A stretch of DNA of 64,000 nt from Sphingomonas sp. PP-CE-3A-406. Lineage in GTDB: Bacteria > Pseudomonadota > Alphaproteobacteria > Sphingomonadales > Sphingomonadaceae. Positions 26,880 through 35,405 of this stretch are shown here, in pieces (position 1 is the first letter of the stretch; every line of letters starts with the position of its first letter). Location: positions 1,054,001 through 1,118,000 of the forward strand of contig NZ_RCWY01000001.1 of assembly GCF_003688625.1 (NCBI RefSeq), in the 5' to 3' direction. Position numbers and translations under genes: made by a program. A model generated the notes under the pieces. The model was not told the DNA's origin. It searched no databases and saw only the letters and a program-made list of their open reading frames with translations.

Positions 26880-27866
26880 TCAGTCGGCCTCGAGCGCGAG
26901 CAGCGCGAACGTCGCCAGCCAATGCTCACCCATGTAGTCGTCCGCGAGATGCGGCAGCGCCTCGGCGAGGTGCGCGTCGGCGATCGCACGAGCGGCGGCA
27001 GGATCGGGCAGCGCGTCGGCGATCGTCCGCCAGCACCACGCGCGCGACAGGTTCACGCCATCGAGATGCGCGAGGCGGCCGTCCGACCGGTCGCTGACGA
27101 TCGCGGGAGAGCGCAGGCACGCCGTCGCCGGACCGAACGGATCGGGCAGGAATGCCGCCAGCCACGGTGCGAACCCGGCCCCCAGCACGTCCTTCATCAA
27201 CGCCGCCTCGCACAATGTCGCCGACAGGAAATCCTCGCCGCTCGGCTCGAACGGCAGGCAATCGCGATCGTCGCCATACCAGTCCCCCGCGCGCGCCTCG
27301 ATCAGCGCGGCGAGCGACGCGTCGTGCGTCCGCGCCCAGCGCAGTGCGTGGACCAGTGCGAACGCGGTGCAGTCGTGCTTGCCGCTGCGGACCGGATAGA
27401 TCAGCTTCGGCAGGTACGCCGCAAACCGGCCTGCGAACGCGCGTGCCAAAGGCTCGACCGCCGCCGCCCACGGCCGATCGGGCCGCAATGCCAGCTCGTC
27501 ATGCAGCGCTAGCAGCCAGCCCCAGCCGTAAGGCCGCTCGAACCCGCCGGTGCCCGGCCGATCGAGATAGGCGACCTCGCCCGCGATCAAGGCAGGAACG
27601 AGCATCCGATGCGCTAGCGCCTCGACCTCGGCGGCTTCGGACATGTCCGGATGTAGCCGCGCAAGCCGCATCACCTGCCACCAGCCATGCACGCAGCTGT
27701 GCCAGTCGAAACTGCCGTGGAATACCGGGTGCAGCGTCTTCGGCAGCGCGAGGTCGCCGGGGCCGTCCAGCACTTGGTCGAGCTTGTACGGCCATTGGCG
27801 CGTCAGGTGCCCCAGCGTCAGCCCGGCGAACCGCGCCGCGGTCGTGCGATCGAGCGTGTCGGTCAT
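26880..27866 (-). CDS. DUF2891 family protein
   Basis: 328 residues, no signal peptide or membrane segment. The DUF2891 signature is HPVFHGSFDWHSCVHGWWQVMRL near residue 47, with FERPYGWGWLLALHDEL, HDCTAFALVHALRWA and SGEDFLSATLCEA later. The many Trp, His and Gly-rich helix pairs suggest an (alpha/alpha)6 toroid as in some glycosidases or epimerases, but no activity is established for the family. It stands between the prolyl oligopeptidase and a DUF4440-like gene, all on the minus strand with gaps of about 30-75 bp. Confidence 0.85.
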   Translation of the reverse strand: MTDTLDRTTAARFAGLTLGHLTRQWPYKLDQVLDGPGDLALPKTLHPVFHGSFDWHSCVHGWWQVMRLARLHPDMSEAAEVEALAHRMLVPALIAGEVAYLDRPGTGGFERPYGWGWLLALHDELALRPDRPWAAAVEPLARAFAGRFAAYLPKLIYPVRSGKHDCTAFALVHALRWARTHDASLAALIEARAGDWYGDDRDCLPFEPSGEDFLSATLCEAALMKDVLGAGFAPWLAAFLPDPFGPATACLRSPAIVSDRSDGRLAHLDGVNLSRAWCWRTIADALPDPAAARAIADAHLAEALPHLADDYMGEHWLATFALLALEAD

Positions 27867-27897
27867 TCCATCATCCCGTATCGGTGCAGGTCGGGTG

Positions 27898-28320
27898 TCA
27901 GCTGCTGTGGTCCGCGATGATCTGCCACGCGGTCCCGCGCCGTTCGAACACCAGCGTCGTCATCCCGCTTTCCACGGTCGACGGCCCGGTCAGCGTCCAG
28001 CGTGCGAACAGCATCGCATGCCGCGGATCGATCCCGCGCATCTCGAGGACTGCGAACGACAGCGTGCCTCGCGCATTGCCGACGCCGCGGAAGCTCGGCT
28101 GATATTTGGCCGCGATCGCCGTCTTGCCGCGCAGCAGCCCCTTGGGCGTCACGAACACGGCATCGTCGGCATACACCGCCATGAACCGCGCGAGATCGCC
28201 CGCATTCCAGCCCGCCGCGCTCACCGCCATCGTCTGGCGGATGGCGGTCTCGGCCGGGACCTGTGCAGGCGCCGCGGCGGCGCTCATCATCACGATCGGC
28301 ACCAGCAGAGCACGCATCAT
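27898..28320 (-). CDS. Secreted NTF2-like (DUF4440/SnoaL-type) protein
   Basis: 140 residues with a short signal peptide (MSAAAAPAQ). The rest is one NTF2-like cone fold: AIRQTMAVSAAGWNAGDLARFMAVYADDAVFVTPKG, KTAIAAKYQ, and a last strand TLVFERRGTAWQIIADHSS. This pattern matches DUF4440/SgcJ-type proteins, whose members bind small ligands or act as isomerases; no function can be assigned. Its ATG overlaps the stop of the upstream EAL gene (ATGA), so it is translationally coupled to a cyclic-di-GMP protein. Confidence 0.8.
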   Translation of the reverse strand: MMRALLVPIVMMSAAAAPAQVPAETAIRQTMAVSAAGWNAGDLARFMAVYADDAVFVTPKGLLRGKTAIAAKYQPSFRGVGNARGTLSFAVLEMRGIDPRHAMLFARWTLTGPSTVESGMTTLVFERRGTAWQIIADHSS

Positions 28321-29999
28321 TCTTTCCCCACCAGTTCGAGCAGCGCCGGTTCGTCGACGGGCTCCGAAAACAGGAAGCCCTGGTACAGACCACAGCCGCC
28401 CGCCGTGAGCAATTCGAGCTGCGACGGCGTTTCCACGCCTTCGGCGATCACCGCGAGCCCGAGCGACCGCGCCATCGTGATCGCACCGGCAACCACCACC
28501 CGGTCGCGCGCCGATCCGTCGATATCGCGCACCAGCGACTTATCGATCTTGACGTAATCGAGCGGCAGCGACTTCAGATAGGCCAGGCTCGAATAGCCCG
28601 TGCCGAAATCGTCGATCGCAACGCGGCACCCTGCCCCGCGTAGCTCCGCCAGCAACGCCGATGCAGCCGCCAGGTCTTCGATCAGCCCGGTCTCGGTGAT
28701 CTCGACGGTCAACCGCCCGCGCGGAAAGCCGCTTTCGTCGACCCGTGCCAGGAACAGCGCCGCGAACCCCGGCCGCGTGATATCCGCCGCGGTCAGGTTC
28801 AGTGAAACCCGCAACGTGTTCAGCGCCGCCGGCCAGGCAACCGCACGCGCGAGCACCAGCCGCTGGATATGATCGGACAAGGCGATCCCCAGGTCGGCGC
28901 GGTCGGCGGCGTCGAACAGCGTGTCCGCGCCGAGCGGCCCCAGCGTCCGGTGGCTCCACCGCGCCAGCGCCTCGACACCGGTGATCCGGCCGCTCGCGAT
29001 TTCGACCTGGGGTTGCCAGCGCAAGTCGATCTCGTCGCGTTCGATCGCGTGATGCAGGTCGATCGCCAGCGCATCGATTGGCGCGACGCCGTCGGGCAGC
29101 GCGACATGCAACACCGATCCGTCACTCGCCTTGGCTTCCGCCAGTGCTTCGCTGGCGCGGCGCAGCAACGCCGCCGCGTCGTCGCCCGGCTGCCGCTGCG
29201 CCACCCCGAACCGACAGCCGAGCACGGCACGCGTATCGGCCACCGCGAACGGCCGCGCGAGCGCCGCGTCGAGCGCGGTGATCGCTGCCGTCACCGCCGC
29301 ACCCGACGCCTCGATCACCAGCGCGAATTCCGACCCGCCAAGTCGCGCGACCATCGAGTCCACGTCGATCGCTGCGTGCGCGATCGTCTCGGTCCGCCGC
29401 ACCGCTGTCTCGATCAATGCGTCCACCATCGGTCGCCCATGCGCCGCATTGACGATATCGAGCCGCGACAACGACACCAGCACCACCGCGACCGGGCAGT
29501 CGGCGGCGATCCGGCCGATGATCCAGCGGCGAACGTCACCGGTTTCGCGGTCGTACAACGTTGCGCCAGGAATCCTGCGCCGGTCGACCGCACTCCCAGA
29601 AGAGCGGACCGCATGGCGCCCGGCGAAGCGGAGCGCCTGGATCAACTCGCTATCGGCCGCCGGGCTCGTCAGGAATTGCGTTGCACCCGCATCGAAGAAC
29701 TCGCCGATCGCTTCGACATCGCCGCGCGACACCAGCACCAGCAGCGCCGCGCCGTTGGTGGCAACCAGCCCGCCCAGCGCGAGCGTCGCCGCGATACCCT
29801 CGTCGAGCGCGCCGCGCGCGTCGATCAGCGCCACTGCCGCGCCGCTTGCGAGAAAGCGGCTTTCGATCGCCACGGCATCGCTAGTCACCGCCGCATGCCA
29901 GTCCGCGCCGGCGCCGGCATCGGCCAGAATCCTGGCGATCTCATCGCGTTGACGGAACGATACCGCGAACAGCGTCGTTGCCGTCTGCATGTCTTCCAT
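28317..29999 (-). CDS. EAL-domain phosphodiesterase with degenerate GGDEF and receiver-like N terminus
   Basis: 560 residues from ATG 29999 (alternatives at 29990 and 30020). Residues 1-125 look like a receiver or pseudo-receiver fold (VALIDARG, LLVLVSRGD, GATQFLTSP). A GGDEF-like domain (about 135-300) carries GGSEF at 221-225, where the catalytic Asp/Glu is Ser, so cyclase activity is unlikely. The EAL domain (about 310-558) keeps EAL (343-345), Asn401, Glu433, DDFGTGYSSL (Asp463, Asp464), Lys484 and EGVET. It should therefore hydrolyse cyclic di-GMP to pGpG. It is divergent from moaA. Confidence 0.9.
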   Translation of the reverse strand: MEDMQTATTLFAVSFRQRDEIARILADAGAGADWHAAVTSDAVAIESRFLASGAAVALIDARGALDEGIAATLALGGLVATNGAALLVLVSRGDVEAIGEFFDAGATQFLTSPAADSELIQALRFAGRHAVRSSGSAVDRRRIPGATLYDRETGDVRRWIIGRIAADCPVAVVLVSLSRLDIVNAAHGRPMVDALIETAVRRTETIAHAAIDVDSMVARLGGSEFALVIEASGAAVTAAITALDAALARPFAVADTRAVLGCRFGVAQRQPGDDAAALLRRASEALAEAKASDGSVLHVALPDGVAPIDALAIDLHHAIERDEIDLRWQPQVEIASGRITGVEALARWSHRTLGPLGADTLFDAADRADLGIALSDHIQRLVLARAVAWPAALNTLRVSLNLTAADITRPGFAALFLARVDESGFPRGRLTVEITETGLIEDLAAASALLAELRGAGCRVAIDDFGTGYSSLAYLKSLPLDYVKIDKSLVRDIDGSARDRVVVAGAITMARSLGLAVIAEGVETPSQLELLTAGGCGLYQGFLFSEPVDEPALLELVGKE

Positions 30000-30111
30000 A
30001 TCCGTCGCACCCCACCCCATCGGTGCGAGCCTAGCCGCAGCGTCGCTGCCCGCCAATCCATTACCGTCCGGTTCGGCCTTGTTCGAGGCTCCTCCTGTGC
30101 TTAGCTCGTCT

Positions 30112-31143
30112 ATGATGATCGACTCTGCCCATCCCCTGCCCGGCGTTCCGGCGCAAAAGCCGTTGCAGGACACGCATGGTCGCACGATCAAGTATCTCCG
30201 GATTTCGGTGACGGACCGGTGCGATCTTCGGTGCCGGTATTGCATGGCCGAGCAGATGACGTTCCTGCCGCGCGCCAAGCTCCTGAGCCTCGAAGAGATC
30301 GCGATCATCGCCGAGCGGTTCATCGCGCGCGGGGTCACCAAGATCCGGTTGTCGGGCGGCGAGCCTCTCGTCCGCCGCGATGTTGCCGAACTCGTCCAGC
30401 GCCTGGGCCACAACATCGGAGCTGGCCTGGAAGAGTTGACGATGACCACCAACGGCACGCGTCTCGCGCAGCATGCGGAGGCGATGGTTGACGCTGGCAT
30501 CCGCCGCGTCAACGTCAGCATGGACAGCCGCGACCCGGAGCGGTTCCGCTACATCACTCGTCACGGTGACGTGTCGCAGGTGATCGGCGGGATCATGGCG
30601 GCGCGCGACGCGGGGCTGGCGATCAAGATCAACATGGTCGCCCTGAAAGGTTTCAACGAAGACGAGATCGCGCCGATGCTCGCATGGTGTCGCGACGAGG
30701 GCTTCGACCTGTCGCTGATCGAAACGATGCCGCTCGGCGCGATCGACGAGGACCGCACCGATCGCTTCCTGCCGCTGACCAAGGTGTTCGACGAGCTGAG
30801 CGAGCAGTTCACGCTTGCCCGCGATGCGTACAAGACCGGTGGCCCGGCGCGCTACTGGAACGTCGACGGCACGCGCACCCGGCTCGGGCTGATATCGCCG
30901 CTGACCGCCAATTTCTGCGACGGCTGCAACCGCGTTCGCCTGACGACCGAGGGCAAGCTCTACATGTGCCTCGGCCACGATGATCAGGTCGATCTGAAAG
31001 CCGCGCTGCGCGAGGGCGGCACGGCCGGGCTCGACGAAGCGATCGATGCCGGGCTCTTCGCGAAGCCGAAGGCGCACGATTTCCGCATCGGCGTCGGCGA
31101 GCGCCCTGCGGTCTCGCGTCACATGAGCGTCACCGGAGGATGA
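30112..31143 (+). CDS. moaA: GTP 3',8-cyclase (molybdenum cofactor biosynthesis)
   Basis: 343 residues from ATG 30112 (30115 also possible). MoaA is a radical-SAM enzyme that starts molybdopterin synthesis from GTP. The N-terminal cluster motif CDLRCRYC gives Cys37, Cys41 and Cys44. Next come the RLSGGEPLVRRD SAM-binding segment, NGTRL, NVSMDSRDPERF, and the second cluster CDGCNRVRLT...LYMC near the C terminus. The chain ends in the required Gly-Gly (SVTGG). It overlaps nadK by 4 bp. No other moa gene is nearby. Confidence 0.96.
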   Translation: MMIDSAHPLPGVPAQKPLQDTHGRTIKYLRISVTDRCDLRCRYCMAEQMTFLPRAKLLSLEEIAIIAERFIARGVTKIRLSGGEPLVRRDVAELVQRLGHNIGAGLEELTMTTNGTRLAQHAEAMVDAGIRRVNVSMDSRDPERFRYITRHGDVSQVIGGIMAARDAGLAIKINMVALKGFNEDEIAPMLAWCRDEGFDLSLIETMPLGAIDEDRTDRFLPLTKVFDELSEQFTLARDAYKTGGPARYWNVDGTRTRLGLISPLTANFCDGCNRVRLTTEGKLYMCLGHDDQVDLKAALREGGTAGLDEAIDAGLFAKPKAHDFRIGVGERPAVSRHMSVTGG

Positions 31144-31919
31144 GCCGGTTCGAGCGGCTGGCGCTGGTCGCATCCACGACACCGCCCGCTCGCGCCGCCG
31201 AAGCCCAGCTTGCCGATACGGGCGACTGGGTATCGGTCGACGAAGCCGACGCGATCATCGCGCTCGGCGGCGACGGTTTCATGCTTCAGACGCTTCACGC
31301 CATGCTGGAGCGCCGCAAGCCGCCGGTGCCGGTCTTCGGCATGAACCTCGGCACGGTGGGGTTCCTCATGAACGAGTGGCGCCATCATGGCCTGCTCGAT
31401 CGCCTCGAGCGCGCGAAGCCGTTCAAGGTCGTGCCGCTCACGATGACCGCGATCGGCGTCGATGGCCGCACGCACACTTTGCCCGCGATCAACGAGGTGT
31501 CGTTCCTGCGCGAGACCCGCCAGACCGCCAATCTGGAGATTACGGTAAACGAGCGGATCGTCCTGCCCGAACTCGCCTGCGACGGCATCCTGGTCGCCAC
31601 GCCGGCCGGCTCGACAGCATATAATCTGTCCGCGCACGGCCCGATCCTGCCGTTGGGCTCGGGCATGATCGCGCTGACCCCGATCAGCCCGTTCCGTCCG
31701 CGGCGCTGGCGTGGGGCGATCCTGCCCGACAAGGCCCGGATCGGCGTCCGCGTCCTCGACGCCGCCAAGCGGCCCGTATCGGTGGTCGCCGACCAGCGCG
31801 AGATCCGCGATATCGCCCGCGTCGACATCTGCATGGACCGCGCCCGCGAGCTGACACTGCTGTTCGACCCGGAGCACGCGCTCGACGACCGCATCACGAT
31901 GGAGCAGTTCATCTCCTGA
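31140..31919 (+). CDS. nadK: NAD kinase
   Basis: 259 residues; the ATG overlaps the moaA stop (ATGA). NadK phosphorylates NAD+ to NADP+ with ATP or polyphosphate in the cytoplasm. Visible motifs are ALGGDGFMLQTLH (GGDG nucleotide site), MNLGTVGFLMNEW, the NEVSFLRETRQTANLEI region, CDGILVATPAGSTAYNLSAHGPILP (NE/D and TGSTAY-type motif), and the C-terminal REIRDIARVDI. Length is short but normal for alphaproteobacterial NadK. Confidence 0.96.
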   Translation: MSRFERLALVASTTPPARAAEAQLADTGDWVSVDEADAIIALGGDGFMLQTLHAMLERRKPPVPVFGMNLGTVGFLMNEWRHHGLLDRLERAKPFKVVPLTMTAIGVDGRTHTLPAINEVSFLRETRQTANLEITVNERIVLPELACDGILVATPAGSTAYNLSAHGPILPLGSGMIALTPISPFRPRRWRGAILPDKARIGVRVLDAAKRPVSVVADQREIRDIARVDICMDRARELTLLFDPEHALDDRITMEQFIS

Positions 31920-31976
31920 CGCGGTCGCCCGATGCAGGGCCGGAACGAAAGTTTTCGGATTTACGTCGAAACCCGC

Positions 31977-32004
31977 TTGCATGATCCGGAGGGCCAGTTA
32001 TAGA
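31977..32004 (+). promoter_or_regulatory. Candidate promoter of tRNA-Asn
   Basis: TTGCAT (31977-31982) and TATAGA (31999-32004) are 16 bp apart, and the -10 element ends 17 bp before the mature tRNA. Good spacing and position. Confidence 0.55.
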
Positions 32005-32021
32005 GCCGCCCTCGGCAACGA

Positions 32022-32096
32022 TCCCTGATAGCTCAGCGGTAGAGCTCTCGACTGTTAATCGAGTGGCCGTAGGTTCGAATCCTACTCAGGGAGCCA
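32022..32096 (+). tRNA. tRNA-Asn (anticodon GTT)
   Basis: A complete cloverleaf: acceptor TCCCTGA with TCAGGGA, D arm GCTC...GAGC, anticodon stem CTCGA/TCGAG with loop CTGTTAA (GTT at 32054-32056), T arm GTAGG-TTCGAAT-CCTAC, discriminator G and encoded CCA. Confidence 0.97.
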
Positions 32097-32241
32097 GTTG
32101 CAGGCCGCATAAGTCCTCGCTTTTCGGAGTGCGGCGGCGCCAGTGCCAGCCGGGTGTTATTACATATATTATGGCACACGTTATGACATTCGCGGCTCGT
32201 TCTCGCGATATCGCCGGCCGCTGCGAAGCGCGACTTTTCGA

Positions 32242-33075
32242 TCAGCTTCGAACGACGTCCGGCATCAGGATATAGCCGTTGCCGCGTACCGTGCGGATGA
32301 TCTCGGTCGCATCGAACGCCTGCAGCTTGCGTCGTAGGCGGCTGATGTTCACGTCGATCGTCCGCCCCCGCGACAGGCTCTCCGCCCTGCCCGACTGCGC
32401 GATCATGTCGTCGCGCGTGTGGACGATCTGCGGCTGCGACACGAACACGTTGAGCAACTGGAACTCGCCGTCGGTGAGACGAACCGCGGTACCGTCCGGC
32501 GTGTGCAGCGTCCGCATGCGACAGTTCAGCGTCCATCCGGCGAACGTGTAGGCCTCGACCCTAGCTGAAGGCGCCGCCTCGTTCGCTATTGGCTCGTGGG
32601 CTCCCGAGGGAGCAGGCGTCGCAGCCCCGCGCCGCCGCAACACCGACCTGATGCGGGCCAGGATCTCCCTGGGACTGGAGGGCTTCGTGACGTAATCGTC
32701 CGCGCCGAGTTCGAGGGCGACCACCCGGTCCACTTCGCCCGCAAGCGCCGAGAACATGATGACCGCCGGCGCATCGCCGCTTTGCGTCAGACTGCGCAGC
32801 ACCGACAGGCCGTCCTCGCCCGGCATCATCATGTCCAGCACGACGAGATCGCACGCATGATGCGCCAGCCACGCGCGCAGCGCTGCCCCGCTCTCGACCG
32901 CCTCGGCACGCAGGCCGTGATCGACCAGAAATTCGGTGAGCAATTCCCGCAGACCGGGATCGTCGTCGACGATGACGATCCGCGCACCGCCGACGACATG
33001 GTCATCGACATCGCTCGGAGCGGCTGAGCTTTCAGGAAAGCCTGGATGGAGTGTGATCATGCCGACGCCCTGCAT
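32242..33075 (-). CDS. OmpR-type response regulator, orphan
   Basis: 277 residues. An N-terminal extension of about 30 residues precedes the receiver domain (ARIVIVDDDPGLRELL, phospho-acceptor Asp81 in VVLDMMMPGEDG, DDYVTKPSSPREI with the conserved Lys). The C-terminal winged-helix domain has VRLTDGEFQLLNVFV, TIDVNISRLRRKL and IIRTVRGNGYILMP. It regulates transcription on phosphorylation. No histidine kinase is adjacent, so its partner lies elsewhere. Start may also be ATG 33060. A Pro/Ala linker of about 35 residues joins the two domains. Confidence 0.92.
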   Translation of the reverse strand: MQGVGMITLHPGFPESSAAPSDVDDHVVGGARIVIVDDDPGLRELLTEFLVDHGLRAEAVESGAALRAWLAHHACDLVVLDMMMPGEDGLSVLRSLTQSGDAPAVIMFSALAGEVDRVVALELGADDYVTKPSSPREILARIRSVLRRRGAATPAPSGAHEPIANEAAPSARVEAYTFAGWTLNCRMRTLHTPDGTAVRLTDGEFQLLNVFVSQPQIVHTRDDMIAQSGRAESLSRGRTIDVNISRLRRKLQAFDATEIIRTVRGNGYILMPDVVRS

Positions 33076-33424
33076 CGCGTGTTTGTCCGGGATATTTCAG
33101 GCGTAACGCTCACGTCGTGCGCGCGACACGGTTTGCGATGATCTGTTATGCAGCGACGACGTGATGCGGCCGGGGATCACGCCGTCGTCGTCCAAGGCAG
33201 CGTTCGCGCGCAGGACCTTCGGTTCTTTCATGAGCCCGGTGATCGGCGCGGCGCGATCACGGAAACGTCGCTCCGCTCGCCATCGCCTTGCTGGGGCTGA
33301 GCCCCGGCTGCTCGAGAAACTGGTTGAGCCCCGCCACCAGCGCCTGCGTGGCGGCGCCGGTCAACGCGACTCGCCCGACGACGACGAGCGAGTGGTCACC
33401 TCACGTCGCGGCCATCATCGACGG
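33076..33424. other. Spacer with possible coding remnant
   Basis: 349 bp without a clear gene. On the minus strand 33257-33401 reads through about 47 codons (GDHSLVVVGRVALTGA... to SGATFP) that look protein-like, but there is a stop just before and no good start. It may be the tail of a decayed gene. I see no hairpin or repeat here. Confidence 0.3.
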
Positions 33425-34756
33425 TCAGTCCTGCGCAGAAACGCGCGCGTCGCCTTCTCCCTCGACGCCCGCACTCCCGATCGACCGGTCAATCATCCCG
33501 GACCGGCTCATCCACCAGAACAGCGCCACGCCCGGCAGCGCGAGCACGGTCGTCAGAAGATAGAAATTCACATAGCCCATCGCGTCGATCAGTCCGCCCG
33601 CCGTGGTGCCAGTCACGATCCGGCCGACGACGCTCGCCGCTGCCGAGATCAGCGCGAACTGCGCCGCGGTGAAACGCAGGTCGCACAGCGCCGAGAAGTA
33701 CGCGATCACGACGACGCCGCCGAAACCGCTGGAGGCATTCTCGAAGCCGATCGCGCCCGCCATGCCGATATTCGAATGGCCAGCCGCCGCCAGCGCGGCA
33801 AACGAGAGGTTCGACACGCCCATCAGCACTAGCGACAACAGCACCGAGCGCTTCATCCCCATCCGCGCATACAGGATGCCACCGATGAAGATGCCGACCA
33901 GGTACGCGAAGAAGCCCACGCCGACGTCATAGAATGCGATCTCGTCGCCGGTGAAGCCGAGATCGTCGAACAGCAGGCGCAAGGTCAGGTTGGCCAACGT
34001 GTCGCCGACCTTGAAGATCAGGATGAAGGCGAGGACGACGAATGCACCTTCGCGCGAGAAGAACTGCACGAACGGCACCCAGATCGCGCGGAACCCCTCG
34101 CCCAGCCCGCGCCGTTCGATCGGCGGACGGCGACGTTCGGGCTCACCGAGCACCAGTCCCGCCAGCACTGCAGGCAGCGCGAAGATCGTGCAGGCCAGAT
34201 ACGCCGCGCTCCAGCCAGCGCGTTCCGCCACGACCAGCGCCAGCGCACCGGCACCCGCGGAGCCGATCCGCCAGCCATATTGGCTCATGCCGGAGCCGAC
34301 GCCCAACTGGCGCGGTTCGAGGATCTCGATCCGGAATGCATCGATCACGATGTCGAACGTCGCCCCCGCCGCACCGACCAATATCGCTGCGGTCGCGGTA
34401 CTGGCGATGCTGGCCGACGGATCGACCAGCGCGAGGTTCACCACCGCCGCGATCACCAGCGCCGCCGTGACGATCAACCAGGAAACGCGCTGACCGAGGC
34501 GACCAATGATCGGCAGCCGGACACCATCGACGATCCATGCCCACAGGAATTTGAGATTGTAGACGAGGAAGGCGAGACTGAACGCGGTCACCGTCTTCTT
34601 GTCGATGCCGCTCGCCGCTAGCCGCGTCGTCAGCGTCGCGCCGATCATCGCATAGGGAAAGCCCGACGACATCCCAAGCGCGAGGGCTGCCAGGGGCGCC
34701 TTCTCGGCATAAGGCCGAAATCCGTCGCTCCAGCGCTTGCCTGCGGTGTCGTCCAT
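33425..34756 (-). CDS. AmpG-like MFS transporter
   Basis: 443 residues with about 12 membrane segments. The N terminus GMSSGFPYAMIGATLTTRLAASG, then FLVYNLKFLWAWIVDGVRLP and TFDIVIDAFRIEIL, match the AmpG family, which imports GlcNAc-anhydromuramyl peptides for cell-wall recycling and affects beta-lactamase induction. Length is shorter than the E. coli protein (491) but normal for alphaproteobacteria. It has no ampC or ampD neighbour; the upstream minus-strand gene is a single-domain receiver. Other AmpG-like members transport different solutes, so the substrate is inferred. Confidence 0.82.
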   Translation of the reverse strand: MDDTAGKRWSDGFRPYAEKAPLAALALGMSSGFPYAMIGATLTTRLAASGIDKKTVTAFSLAFLVYNLKFLWAWIVDGVRLPIIGRLGQRVSWLIVTAALVIAAVVNLALVDPSASIASTATAAILVGAAGATFDIVIDAFRIEILEPRQLGVGSGMSQYGWRIGSAGAGALALVVAERAGWSAAYLACTIFALPAVLAGLVLGEPERRRPPIERRGLGEGFRAIWVPFVQFFSREGAFVVLAFILIFKVGDTLANLTLRLLFDDLGFTGDEIAFYDVGVGFFAYLVGIFIGGILYARMGMKRSVLLSLVLMGVSNLSFAALAAAGHSNIGMAGAIGFENASSGFGGVVVIAYFSALCDLRFTAAQFALISAAASVVGRIVTGTTAGGLIDAMGYVNFYLLTTVLALPGVALFWWMSRSGMIDRSIGSAGVEGEGDARVSAQD

Positions 34757-34806
34757 ACGCCAAACTTCCCTACTCGATCGAGCAGGACCCTAGCGCGAAA
34801 ACCGCG

Positions 34807-34834
34807 GGATGCCAGCGCAGGCTGGCGTCAATGA
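34807..34834. repeat. Short REP-like palindrome
   Basis: GGATGCCAGC-GCAG-GCTGGCGTC followed by AATGAC resembles, in degenerate form, the GTCATcCCAGC...GCTGGGAT units found at 48787-48930. It lies between the AmpG-like and receiver genes. Confidence 0.4.
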
Positions 34835-34837
34835 CAG

Positions 34838-35287
34838 CTAGGTCAGCGTCGCGAACAGCCTGAACCCCGGCGGCAGGCGCTTCGGAGTCGCGCCACCGAT
34901 CCGTGCGTCGATGACCGCGATCGCACCGATCAGGTCGCGCGGCGCATAGGGCTTTGCCAGGCAACCCGTCGCCAGCGCCATCGCCTCGTCCGGAAAGTTG
35001 CCGGTCACGAACATCACCGGCACGCCGCGCGCTTGCGCCGCGCGTGCCACGTCGAGACCCGAGCCATCGGCGAGATGAACGTCGACCAGCACCAGGTCGA
35101 TTTCCGCATTGCCCTCCGCATCGGTGCTGTTGGCAATGATCGCGAGCGCATCGGCGACGCGGTCGACCGTCGCCACGATCGTGTAGGCCGCCTCGGTCAG
35201 GAAATGCTCGTTGTCGAACGCGATCAGCGGCTCGTCCTCGACCAGCAGGAGGCGCACGATGTTTCGCTTCTTCTTGCCGAACAACAT
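34838..35287 (-). CDS. Single-domain response regulator
   Basis: 149 residues; only a receiver domain is present: RLLLVEDEPLIAFDNEHFL, phospho-acceptor Asp69 in LVLVDVHLADGSG, the Thr in MFVTGNFPDE and Lys in CLAKPYAP. There is no output domain, so it probably passes phosphate in a relay or acts by protein contact, as DivK- or CpdR-like proteins do. The basic N terminus (FGKKKRN) and the hydrophobic tail are unremarkable. No kinase gene adjoins it. Confidence 0.88.
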   Translation of the reverse strand: MLFGKKKRNIVRLLLVEDEPLIAFDNEHFLTEAAYTIVATVDRVADALAIIANSTDAEGNAEIDLVLVDVHLADGSGLDVARAAQARGVPVMFVTGNFPDEAMALATGCLAKPYAPRDLIGAIAVIDARIGGATPKRLPPGFRLFATLT

Positions 35288-35405
35288 GATGGTCGAGACC
35301 CCACAGCGTGCCGAACGATCGTTACGCTTGTGGGTCTAACGCACCGCAACACGAACGGTCGCAAATATTTCGCGCTTGGCGCCGATCCATAGTATTAGCC
35401 GCGCC

